Shown in pieces: positions 39,546-48,700 of a DNA stretch of 64,000 bases; position 1 is the stretch's first letter, and every line of letters starts with the position of its first letter. The notes beneath the pieces are model-generated. The model had not been told where the DNA came from. It saw nothing but the letters and a program-made list of their open reading frames with translations, and did no database searches. The stretch is from Streptococcus oralis ATCC 35037 (GTDB lineage Bacteria; Bacillota; Bacilli; Lactobacillales; Streptococcaceae). The DNA is taken from contig NZ_LR134336.1 in NCBI RefSeq assembly GCF_900637025.1, positions 1,584,501 through 1,648,500 of the forward strand. Direction: 5' to 3'. The translations under genes and the position numbers were made by a program.

Positions 39546-41801
39546 TTAATCTCCTAAAGTTATTTTCATTTTTTTAATGTCTTTAAGGGCTGTATTGGCA
39601 CGGACACTTTGTTTCTTGACCGTTTTGCCACTACCTTCCCACTCGACTTCTATATTCAGCCATTTGGCAAATGTTTGCACATTTTCATCTGTCCAGCCAT
39701 ACATATCAGGCATTTCTTCGACCTTATCTGACAGGATCAAGATTTGCTGATTGGCTTCCAAATTATCTCCTTCAGAAACCGAGAGTTCCTTGATCTTGGT
39801 TCCTGTTCCGATAACGATTGGTTGGACAAGGTTACGACGCAATTCCTCTGCGAGGTCACCTGGGGTAAAGTCCTTGGTAGCTGGCATAGCATAGCTTGTC
39901 GTCTTGCTGACCTGATCCAAGCTCTTGGCAGTTGACTGAAGATTGAGGGATTCTTTAGTGGCAGAAGCTCGCTCAAGGATTGGGTTGGCAAACTCCCCAA
40001 GCTGAACACCCGAATAATGCTCTGGCTGTTGCACCGTTACATAGAGGATAAAGTCAGGATTTTCTGCAGGATGCATCGACACAACTGAGAAGATATAGTT
40101 GGTTTCACCTGTCAGATAGCCCCCATTCTTCTCATCGGCAATCTGAGCAGTCCCTGATTTCAGGGCAACATTCTGTCCCGGAACATTGACATTTGGTTTT
40201 CCTGTACTGTGGTTGTACATGGTACCGTAGACAGGATCTGTTCCGACCATGACCATGTGCTCCCGAGTAGAGGACGCTGCTGCTTTTGACACAGGATTTC
40301 CGACAATTTCCTTTTGAGACTTACGAACAGACTGGTCATTTGGATCATAGAGGGCACTGATAAATTTCGGCTCCAACATAACCCCATCGTTGGCAATAGC
40401 TGTAAAGGCACGAAGCATCTGGGTCTGGGTAACAGAAATCCCTTGTCCAAATGAACTCATGGCGATATTGACAATGTTATCAGCAGGCAATTGACCTGTG
40501 TACTCATCCGCCAGACCAAAACGGGTCGGCACCCCAAACTTAAAGCGGTTAAGGTAGTCCAGCCAGGTTGCATCCCCCATCTTTTGCTCAAGCAAGGTCA
40601 TTCCGATATTACTTGAGTGGGCAAATCCTTGAGAGAAGGTCATAGTGCCACCACTGGTCAATCCTTCATTGACGTCCCAGTCTCGAATGGTCGCATCAGC
40701 TATTTTCAATTCGCTACTGTTAAAGTATTCGCCACCAGGGAAGGTATTGTTGTCAATAGCCGAAGCTAACATCATCACCTTCATGGTTGACCCTGGCTCA
40801 TAGTTACTTTGATAGAGGATATCACGCCAGACAAAGTCTTTTGTGATGCCATCCTTGGTATCTGCATTAAAGGTCGGCCGTTGGGTCGTAGCCAGGATTT
40901 CCCCTGTTTTAGCGCTGACCAAGGTAGCCGTCATATACTTGCCTTTTACCTTTTCCTGAAAGGCATCCATCTGGGTTTCCATAAAGGATTGCAAGGGACT
41001 AGAAAGGGTTGTGTACACATCCTTTCCATCTACCGTTTGTTGAGAAGCTTGATCTGTACCCGGAACAATATTTCCCAGACGATCCTTCTCATAGGTGATG
41101 ATCCCATCTGTACCCGCCAGAATGTTATTTAAAGAACTCTCCAATCCAGATGTCCCAATCAAACGTTTGGTGCCATCCTCATTTTCATGGAGTTGCGCTA
41201 AACCGATAAAGGAAGAAGCAAACTGTCCATTGGGATAACTGCGGTTAGGGCTAGTTGTAAAGTCAACTCCCTCAACACCAGCAGTTTTGAGGTCATTTTT
41301 AATAGCCATCATATTGGCATAGGTGATCCCATTTCCCTTGGTCCCAAAGGATACCTGTTTTAGATCTGGTTGAGAAAGCTGTTCTTTGACATAAGACTCC
41401 TCCATATCCAGATACTTATGGAAAATTTCAGCTACCTTATTAAATTGAGAATCCTCTACATAGAGAATTTTGCCTGTTGCTGACTTGTAGGTCTTATCAA
41501 TAACGGCATAGATATTATACGAAGTCGCATCCTCTGCAATAGGCGTTCCATTACGATCGTAGATGGTTCCCCGTTTTGCAGGAATCGTCTTGGTTGTTTG
41601 GTGAACCTTGTTGGCTTCTTGAACCAAGTCCTTACCAAATTTTTTACCCGTTCCGATGATGACCGCAAAGTTGACCAAAAAGACAGCGAAGAGTATGACA
41701 GCCAATAAACTCAGGCTTTTCCCTACTCTTCGGCGATTTTCTTCTGGAGATTTACGGTTACGAACGGCATAACGGATGATTTTTTCTTTCCACTGTTTCA
41801 T
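39546..41801 (-). CDS. pbpX: Penicillin-binding protein 2X
   Basis: 751 residues. Septal transpeptidase partner of FtsW. One N-terminal membrane segment (about 30-48), dimerisation domain, transpeptidase domain with SxxK motif S338-T-M-K, SSN near 396 and KSGT at 548-551, then two PASTA domains (about 635-750). The residues next to the active site match the usual penicillin-susceptible pattern: Thr after Ser338, Met then Lys, and Gln553 (R6 numbering Thr338, Met339, Gln552). Overlap-free within a tight operon. Confidence 0.97.
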   Translation of the reverse strand: MKQWKEKIIRYAVRNRKSPEENRRRVGKSLSLLAVILFAVFLVNFAVIIGTGKKFGKDLVQEANKVHQTTKTIPAKRGTIYDRNGTPIAEDATSYNIYAVIDKTYKSATGKILYVEDSQFNKVAEIFHKYLDMEESYVKEQLSQPDLKQVSFGTKGNGITYANMMAIKNDLKTAGVEGVDFTTSPNRSYPNGQFASSFIGLAQLHENEDGTKRLIGTSGLESSLNNILAGTDGIITYEKDRLGNIVPGTDQASQQTVDGKDVYTTLSSPLQSFMETQMDAFQEKVKGKYMTATLVSAKTGEILATTQRPTFNADTKDGITKDFVWRDILYQSNYEPGSTMKVMMLASAIDNNTFPGGEYFNSSELKIADATIRDWDVNEGLTSGGTMTFSQGFAHSSNIGMTLLEQKMGDATWLDYLNRFKFGVPTRFGLADEYTGQLPADNIVNIAMSSFGQGISVTQTQMLRAFTAIANDGVMLEPKFISALYDPNDQSVRKSQKEIVGNPVSKAAASSTREHMVMVGTDPVYGTMYNHSTGKPNVNVPGQNVALKSGTAQIADEKNGGYLTGETNYIFSVVSMHPAENPDFILYVTVQQPEHYSGVQLGEFANPILERASATKESLNLQSTAKSLDQVSKTTSYAMPATKDFTPGDLAEELRRNLVQPIVIGTGTKIKELSVSEGDNLEANQQILILSDKVEEMPDMYGWTDENVQTFAKWLNIEVEWEGSGKTVKKQSVRANTALKDIKKMKITLGD

Positions 41802-41804
41802 TTC

Positions 41805-42122
41805 TTACTCCGCTGCTCGGATATTTTCGTTATTCAGCTGCAAATCTTTAGAGTTTGCAATCTCTTTCAAACGTTCTGAACGAATCAATTCATTGACCTC
41901 TTGCTTGGCATCATCTAGCTCGGTTTTCTTTTCTTCGATTTGAGCATTGACCTTGGTCAATTCATTCTGAACTTGTAATAGCTTGGTCTGCATAAACACA
42001 ACGCTAATTGCCAGGATAATCATTGTTGCAGCAATCGAAACATAGAAGGCCTTTTCCACACGTGAAAAACCTTTGAACTTCGTTTGCAATAACTGGCTTG
42101 TTTTTTCGATTCTTTCTGCCAT
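41805..42122 (-). CDS. ftsL: Cell division protein FtsL
   Basis: 105 residues: short cytoplasmic N-terminus, one membrane span (about 27-46, VSIAATMIILAISVVFM) and an extracellular coiled coil. Works with DivIC/FtsB at the septum. Between rsmH and pbp2X as expected. Confidence 0.94.
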   Translation of the reverse strand: MAERIEKTSQLLQTKFKGFSRVEKAFYVSIAATMIILAISVVFMQTKLLQVQNELTKVNAQIEEKKTELDDAKQEVNELIRSERLKEIANSKDLQLNNENIRAAE

Positions 42123-42132
42123 GTTTTTCCTC

Positions 42133-43083
42133 TTACTTGTGAATTTTTCTAGCCACGCGCAACTTGGCTGAATGCGAACGATTGTTGGCTTCTAGCTCTT
42201 CAGCACTTGGCAAGATTGGCTTACGGGATACCAATTCCATCTTGGGCTTAAGGTCATCTGGAATGAAGGGCAAGCCTTTGGGAACTTCCACTGTTGAAGC
42301 TTCCTTGAATAATTGCTTGGTCAAGCGGTCTTCCAGCGAATGGAAGGTAATGACCGAGATTCTACCATCCAGAGCCAGCATGTCCATGGCCTGCTGGATA
42401 GATTCATCTGCAGCGCCCAGCTCATCATTGACTTCGATTCGGATAGCCTGAAAAATCTGCTTGGCAGGGTGTCCCTTTTTCTTGAGCTCCTTGGCAGGCT
42501 TGGCCGACTTGATAATCTCTGCCAACTCCGTCGTTGTCTCAATGGGTTTCACCTCACGCGCTTGCTCAATCTTACGAGCTATCTGTTTAGAAAACTTATC
42601 CTCACCATACTTGAAAAAGATCCGAACCAAGTCATGATAGTCATAATGATTGACCACCTCATAGGCCGTCAGACTAGCTTCCTGATTCATCCGCATATCC
42701 AGTGGCGCATCCTTTTTATAAGAAAAACCACGTTCACGCTGATCCAGCTGAGGACTGGACACTCCCAAGTCATAACAAATTCCATCAATTTCCTGGACAC
42801 CAGCCTCCTGCAAACGTGCCTGCAAATGACGGAAGTTATCCTTGATAAAGGTTACCATCCCCTTTTCGATATAGGGTGCCAACCGTTTTTGCGCATTGTC
42901 AATGGCATTCTGGTCCTGGTCAAAGGCATAGAGATGCCCTTTTTCGCTCAATTTACTTAATAAATATTCGCTATGGCCTGCTCCGCCCAAAGTCGCATCA
43001 ACGTAGATACCGTCAGGTTTTACGTCAAGCATATCAATCGTTTCATGAAGCAAGACCGTTACATGATGAAATTCTTTTGTCAT
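42133..43083 (-). CDS. rsmH: 16S rRNA (cytosine-1402-N4) methyltransferase
   Basis: 316 residues. SAM-binding and family motifs: [51 protein letters not shown] and [10 protein letters not shown]. Methylates C1402 of 16S rRNA. First gene of the division cluster. An extended -10 (TGG-TAAAAT) ends only about 9 bp before the ATG, with little room for a leader. Confidence 0.96.
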   Translation of the reverse strand: MTKEFHHVTVLLHETIDMLDVKPDGIYVDATLGGAGHSEYLLSKLSEKGHLYAFDQDQNAIDNAQKRLAPYIEKGMVTFIKDNFRHLQARLQEAGVQEIDGICYDLGVSSPQLDQRERGFSYKKDAPLDMRMNQEASLTAYEVVNHYDYHDLVRIFFKYGEDKFSKQIARKIEQAREVKPIETTTELAEIIKSAKPAKELKKKGHPAKQIFQAIRIEVNDELGAADESIQQAMDMLALDGRISVITFHSLEDRLTKQLFKEASTVEVPKGLPFIPDDLKPKMELVSRKPILPSAEELEANNRSHSAKLRVARKIHK

Positions 43084-43163
43084 ATCCTATCTATTTTACC
43101 ACAAATCTGACCAGCTTGCACTTGTCAGACAAGGCTAAGTTTCTTCGAAAAAAATTCTCAAAA

Positions 43164-43230
43164 ATATGTCATATATACTTGACACCTCATCCCCAAAAGA
43201 ATATAATATAGTCAAATATATACGACATAT
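43164..43230 (+). promoter_or_regulatory. XRE operon promoter inside a 20-bp inverted repeat
   Basis: TTGACA (43179-43184), 17 bp, TATAAT (43202-43207). The arm ATATGTCATATATACTTGAC (43164-43183) reappears inverted at 43211-43230 with two mismatches. The left arm covers the -35 and the right arm lies just after the -10. This looks like a paired operator for the XRE protein encoded next. Confidence 0.82.
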
Positions 43231-43245
43231 CAGAAAGGAGACCCT

Positions 43246-43440
43246 ATGAATCGTGTGAAAGAATTCCGCAAGGAACTGGGCATTTCCCAGCTCGAGCTCG
43301 CCAAAGATATCGGTGTCTCGAGACAGACCATCAACATGATTGAAAATGACAAGTACAATCCAACCCTAGAACTCTGTCTCAACCTCGCCCGCAGCCTCCA
43401 AACTGACCTCAATAGCCTCTTTTGGGAAGACGATTTTTAA
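43246..43440 (+). CDS. Small XRE-family regulator
   Basis: 64 residues, almost only an HTH_3 domain (LGISQLELAKDIGVSRQTINMIENDKYNPTLELCLNLARSL). Regulators of this size often sit before small membrane-protein genes. AAGGAGA ribosome site. The inverted repeat around its promoter suggests it represses its own operon. Followed at 16 bp by the first membrane gene. Confidence 0.9.
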   Translation: MNRVKEFRKELGISQLELAKDIGVSRQTINMIENDKYNPTLELCLNLARSLQTDLNSLFWEDDF

Positions 43441-43455
43441 AAAAGGAGCAAACAA

Positions 43456-43998
43456 ATGAAAAAAGAAACTCTCACTGAAAAACTCATCAAACGCATATAC
43501 GGTATTTCTGGTCCCCTTGACGAACACAAACGGCGCGAGGCCGATCGTATCGGGAATCAGGTCTTTATTGTCCTCTTTTATCTGATGACATTTGGCAATC
43601 TTATCCCGCTCGTTCTTGCCTATAAATACCCGCAAATTGTCGCTATCGGCTATCCTCTCGTGGTGTTTAGCATTTCGATGATGGCTGCCCTCTATGTAGT
43701 CTCTCAAACCAAGAAAACGGGCATCACAGCCATTGATCCCGAAATGCTGAGTCAAAAAGAAAGTAAAAAGCTACATTTTCCGGGTCTAAAAGCCGGTCTG
43801 ATCTACGGCATAGCGATATTTTTTATAATGCCACTCATCGATACCCTAACCAGTGAAAATCCAAATTTCATCAGTTCTCTTCTGAATTCAAAACATATTT
43901 TAAAAACGATACTGGGAGCGTTCTTTTTTGGACTGATGATGCAAATTATCGTCTCTCTTCGCATTCAAAAGGCCAAGAAAGACCAAGAAGACGACTAG
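43456..43998 (+). CDS. DUF3278-like membrane protein (first copy)
   Basis: 180 residues, about four membrane spans (residues ~35-55, ~58-80, ~112-132, ~150-168). N-terminus KRIYGISGPLDEHKRREADRIGN resembles the third gene of this operon, so the two are paralogues. The resemblance to DUF3278 is my recollection of a family linked to XRE regulators. Function unknown. Confidence 0.6.
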   Translation: MKKETLTEKLIKRIYGISGPLDEHKRREADRIGNQVFIVLFYLMTFGNLIPLVLAYKYPQIVAIGYPLVVFSISMMAALYVVSQTKKTGITAIDPEMLSQKESKKLHFPGLKAGLIYGIAIFFIMPLIDTLTSENPNFISSLLNSKHILKTILGAFFFGLMMQIIVSLRIQKAKKDQEDD

Positions 43999-44008
43999 GA
44001 GGTGCCTT

Positions 44009-44350
44009 ATGAAATCACTAGCTAGACTACTGATCAGTCATGTTTTTATCAGTATCTTTGTTACCTTTTTCCTACTTTCTGGACATCTTGAGCATCCTTT
44101 CTTGATTATCTTTCTTTTATTCCTTCCTGTATTGAACAAGGGACAGAGATTCCAGAAAATCCAATCAAAAAAAATACGTCTTCTAAACGCATCTCTCTGT
44201 TTTATCCTCGTATCCTTTCCACAACTTTTAACAGATCCTATGGATTGGAGATACCTGGTATTTCTAATAATCTGTATCATTTTTAGTTTGGTTTACTTCT
44301 ATACTCTCTATCAACTCTTTAAAGAAGTCAATCAAAAATCGCTCATTTAG
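44009..44350 (+). CDS. Small membrane protein of the XRE operon
   Basis: 113 residues, about four membrane spans and basic loops. No family recognised. GGAGGTG ribosome site; 10 bp after the preceding gene, 12 bp before the next. Confidence 0.6.
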   Translation: MKSLARLLISHVFISIFVTFFLLSGHLEHPFLIIFLLFLPVLNKGQRFQKIQSKKIRLLNASLCFILVSFPQLLTDPMDWRYLVFLIICIIFSLVYFYTLYQLFKEVNQKSLI

Positions 44351-44362
44351 GAGGTTACTCCC

Positions 44363-44941
44363 ATGAAAAAAGAAGATTTCACCACTCGCTTACTCAAACT
44401 ATTCTTTCACATACAAGGGCCTTTTGATGAATGCCGTCAAGAGATGATTTACAAGGCTTGTGCCCGTGCCTTGATCCAAATCGTTTACTCCTCCCTCCTA
44501 CTCTTCTTGTTCTATCTCCTATTTGGACGCTTCATAGAGTTAGTTCGTGATGCCATGCCCTACCTCTATTTTGGACTTATCTTCGCCCTCGCATCTAGGG
44601 CGAGACTAGCAGTTCGCAACTTACATTTAGACAAGGATGACCAGTCCGAAATCCATCACAAAAGCTACAGCAAAAGCCAAATCAACCTTCGTAGTTGGGG
44701 TGTATTCATCAGTATTCAGCTTGGTCTCTTCCTCTTACTAATCTTTCATAAACTCTTTGTTCAGCATCTTCCCCTCGATACCTTTTGGGACAGTCTCTCC
44801 CAGTTCGATAAAATGCTCCCTTTACTAGTGTTGGGATTGGGTATTGGTGCCATCTTTGGAACCATGACCTACGCCTTTTTATCGGAACACGAGATGAAAC
44901 ACTCTGAATCAGGAATGCATAAGGAGAATATAGAAAAATGA
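44363..44941 (+). CDS. DUF3278-like membrane protein (second copy)
   Basis: 192 residues. N-terminus FFHIQGPFDECRQEMIYKA parallels GISGPLDEHKRREADR of the first copy. Four membrane spans. Its stop overlaps the gpo start in ATGA, so the peroxidase is translationally coupled to it. Confidence 0.6.
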   Translation: MKKEDFTTRLLKLFFHIQGPFDECRQEMIYKACARALIQIVYSSLLLFLFYLLFGRFIELVRDAMPYLYFGLIFALASRARLAVRNLHLDKDDQSEIHHKSYSKSQINLRSWGVFISIQLGLFLLLIFHKLFVQHLPLDTFWDSLSQFDKMLPLLVLGLGIGAIFGTMTYAFLSEHEMKHSESGMHKENIEK

Positions 44942-45414
44942 CCAGTGTATATGATTTTTCCGTTTTAAACCAAAATAACCAAGCAACTCCCCTGGATAGC
45001 TATCGTGGCAAGGTTCTCTTGATTGTCAACACTGCTACTGGATGTGGTTTAACGCCCCAGTACCAGGGGCTTCAAGAACTCTATGAACGCTATCAAGATA
45101 AGGGCTTTGAAATCCTAGATTTCCCTTGCAATCAGTTTATGGGACAAGCACCCGGCAGCGCAGAGGAAATCAATAGTTTCTGTAGCCTACACTATCAGAC
45201 CACTTTCCCTCGCTTTGCCAAGATCAAGGTCAACGGCAAGGAAGCAGATCCTCTTTATGTTTGGCTAAAAGACCAGAAATCTGGCCCACTAGGAAAACGA
45301 ATCGAATGGAATTTTGCTAAGTTTCTCATTGGTCGAGATGGGCAAGTCCTTGAGCGCTTCTCTTCCAAAACAGACCCCCAAACCATCCAAGAGTCTCTCC
45401 ATAAAATACTCTAA
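44938..45414 (+). CDS. gpo: Glutathione peroxidase-like thiol peroxidase
   Basis: 158 residues. Reduces peroxides using a cysteine in place of selenocysteine: Cys36 in NTATGCGLTPQ. The other catalytic-site residues are visible in FPCNQFMGQ and IEWNFAKFL. The bacterial enzymes usually use thioredoxin rather than glutathione. Last gene of the XRE operon. Confidence 0.94.
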   Translation: MTSVYDFSVLNQNNQATPLDSYRGKVLLIVNTATGCGLTPQYQGLQELYERYQDKGFEILDFPCNQFMGQAPGSAEEINSFCSLHYQTTFPRFAKIKVNGKEADPLYVWLKDQKSGPLGKRIEWNFAKFLIGRDGQVLERFSSKTDPQTIQESLHKIL

Positions 45415-45423
45415 TTTCTTTTT

Positions 45424-45470
45424 AAAACGTATCCTTTCATTTAGTTTGATCCCTGAAGGGTGCGTTTTTT
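45424..45470 (+). terminator. Terminator after gpo
   Basis: AAAACGTATCC pairs with GGGTGCGTT (two G-U pairs), then TTTTTT. Confidence 0.65.
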
Positions 45471-45525
45471 CTTTAAAAAGTAACTGATTTTCTTTAATTT
45501 ATATTTATTTTTTTGCTTTTTGCTA

Positions 45526-45635
45526 TTGCAATTCTTTCATTAATTTAGTATATTTGTTATATTAAAAGTTTTCAGTCATTTTAAGGGAGAAATGACCTTT
45601 TAAATTTTTTTATCTTAAAATGAAAGCGCTTTATA
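45526..45635 (+). promoter_or_regulatory. Promoter and cre of the protease-fucosidase gene
   Basis: TTGCAA, 17 bp, TATATT (45526-45554). TGAAAGCGCTTTAT (45621-45634) matches cre except for one position and lies in the leader, as in the other two glycosidase genes. Confidence 0.65.
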
Positions 45636-45755
45636 AACAGGAGGTAAGGTGGCTTACAAATTATCAGAGAGTTTTTTCATTAAATCAAGTTGTAACCAAG
45701 TCAGACTTGGGCTTGGGCAGTAGCTGACTGCCTTTCTAAAAACTAGGAGTATATT

Positions 45756-48700
45756 ATGAATCGATACCTTTTTGAAAAAGGGCAAACATTTAGCATTCGG
45801 AAGTTGACTGTAGGTGTGGCATCTGTTATCGTCGGACTGGCATTTTTTGCTTCTGGAACCGTGCGTGCAGACGAAACGTCTCCTGCCACAACATCCAATT
45901 TAGATCAGCAAATGAAACAAGTAGCAGATATAGAAGAGACCAAGGTTGAACCAGTCAAAGAAGAAGGCCGTGTAGAAGCTGAAAAACAAGAAACACCTGC
46001 TGCAGATACCAACAGTGCTGACTTGCTCCCTGAAGACATTCAGGACCGTGCCTATCCAGACACACCTGTCAAAGAACTCGATACGACTACTATCGTTGAC
46101 CAGAAAGCTAGTCCAAAAGTAGAAACTAAGAGCATTCTAAAGGACAAGGAAGAAGCTCCAAAAGAAGCTGAGAACGGAAACCGTGCCATCATTAACGGTG
46201 GACAAGACCTCAAACACATCAACTACGAGGGACAACCTGCTACTGCTGCTACTATGGTTTACAGCACTTACAATGCAGGAGAACAACGCTACCTCGTTTC
46301 AGGCTCAGGTATCTTTGTAGCACCTAACCTGATCCTTACCGTTGCTCATAACTTCCTAGAAGCCAATAAAGAAACTAGCGAAGGTCACATTCGTGGTGGA
46401 AAATCTGCCCAGTTTTACTATAACGTTGGTTCAAACAGCGAAAAGAAAAACTCACTGCCATCTTCTGGGACTACGGTTTTATTCAGAGAAAAAGACATAC
46501 ATTTCTGGAACAAGAAAGAGTTTGGAAAAGGCTATAAGAATGACCTTGCTCTTGTAGAAGCTCCTATTCCTCTTCCGATTGCTAGTCCAAACAAAGCAGC
46601 AACCTTTGCGCCTTTAGCGGAGCACAAGACACATCAGCCGGGAGAAGCCATCAGTACGATTGGCTACCCAACTGACTCGAGCTCAAAAGAACTGAAACAA
46701 CCTATCCTAGCTGGTCAGCTTTACAAGGCAGATGGGACCATCCGATCTGTTGAGTCCTATGATGATAAGGGAACAACCGGTATTACCTACAAAACCACTT
46801 CTGTATCTGGTTTGTCTGGTGGCGGGATTGTCGATAGCCAAGGAAAAGTTCTGGGGGTTCACCAACACGGAACCGTTGACAATGGTGTGGCTGAAAAGGA
46901 TCGCTTTGGTGGCGGACTCGTCCTTTCACCTGAACAACTGAAATGGGTGAAGGACATGATTGCCAAGTATGGTGTGAAAGGCTGGTACCAAGGTGATAAC
47001 GGAAATCGTTACTACTTTACCGATGAAGGACGTATGCTTCGGAACGAAACAGCTGTTATCGGAAGCAACGAATATTCCTTCAACCAAGATGGGATTGCTA
47101 CCTTGACCAAGGGAGTTGAATACGGTCGTGTGGTTATTCAACACGAAGACGAAGAAGGAAATCCTGTCAAAGATAATGACACCTTTATCGAACAGACAGC
47201 TGTTGATTCGCCATTTGACTATAATTTCAAAAAAGAAATTGAGAAGACGGACTTCTATCAGAAGAATAAAGACAAATACGAAATTGTATCCATTGATGGC
47301 GTAGCAGTTAATAAACAGCTAAAAGATACTTGGACTGAAGATTACAATGTTGTCAGCAAAGCGCCTGCCGGTACACGTGTCATCAAGGTGGTCTATAAAG
47401 TCAACAAAGGCTCCTTCAAAGTTTACTACCGTCAAAAAGGAACCACTACTGAACTAGCGGAAGCGACAGTTGATAACAATGAAGGTCAAGAGTATGACGT
47501 TTCCTTTGTCAACACCTTCCATGCAAAAGACATTGCTGGCTACCGTCCAGTCAAAACCAGCCTGGAAGCAAGGATCCAGCATAAAGGTGTGAATGAGGTC
47601 GTCTTTGAATACGAGCCAGTCGCTGATACAGCCAATCCAACGACACCGACTCCACCAGTCGCTCATCCAGAAGATAAAGAAACCGAGATTGGCAATCATG
47701 GACCTCTTCCAAGCAAGGCTCAACTCGATTACCACAAGGAAGAATTGGCAGCCTTCATCCACTATGGAATGAACACTTATACCAATTCTGAATGGGGAAA
47801 TGGGAAAGAAGACCCCCGGTACTTCAATCCAACCAACTTGGATACTGACCAGTGGATTCGCACTCTGAAGGAAACGGGCTTCAAACGAACCATTATGGTT
47901 GTTAAACACCACGATGGTTTCGTTGCTTACCCATCTAAGTACACCAACCATACCGTAGCTGCTAGCCCATGGAAAGATGGAAAGGGTGACCTTCTCGAAG
48001 AAGTTTCCAAGTCTGCTAGCAAGTATGACATGAATATGGGTGTTTACCTTTCACCATGGGATGCCAACCATCCTAAATACCATGTCGCAACCGAAAAAGA
48101 ATACAACCAATACTATCTCAACCAGCTGAAAGAAATCCTTGGTAATCCGAAATACGGTAACAAAGGGAAATTTATCGAAGTTTGGATGGACGGTGCACGT
48201 GGTAGCGGTGCCCAAAAAGTAACCTATACCTTTGATGAATGGTTCAAATACATCAAAGAAGCCGAAGGAGATATCGCTATCTTCTCTGCTCAACCAACAA
48301 GCGTTCGCTGGATCGGAAATGAACGGGGAATCGCAGGCGACCCTGTATGGCATAAAGTTAAAAGAGCCAACATCACAGATGATGTAAAAAATGAATACCT
48401 CAACCATGGTGACCCAGATGGCGATATGTACTCTGTAGGGGAAGCTGATGTTTCGATCCGTTCAGGCTGGTTCTATCATGACAATCAACAACCGAAATCA
48501 CTCAAAGAGTTGATGGACATCTACTTCAAGTCTGTTGGTCGTGGAACCCCACTCCTTCTCAATATTCCACCAAATAAAGAAGGAAAATTCGCAGATGCAG
48601 ATGTGGCTCGCTTGAAGGAATTCAAGGCAACCCTAGACCAAATGTATGCGACTGACTTTGCCAAAGGCGCGACTGTAACAGCAAGTTCTACTCGTCAAAA

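Larger units (their letters stand above)
45415..45755. other. Regulatory spacer before the protease-fucosidase gene
   Basis: About 340 bp: the gpo terminator, promoter and cre of the next gene, then a leader of about 190 bases. The leader has two hairpins, CCAAGT-CAG-ACTTGG (45696-45710) and GGCAGT-AGCTG-ACTGCC (45716-45732), shortly before the ribosome site. Confidence 0.6.
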
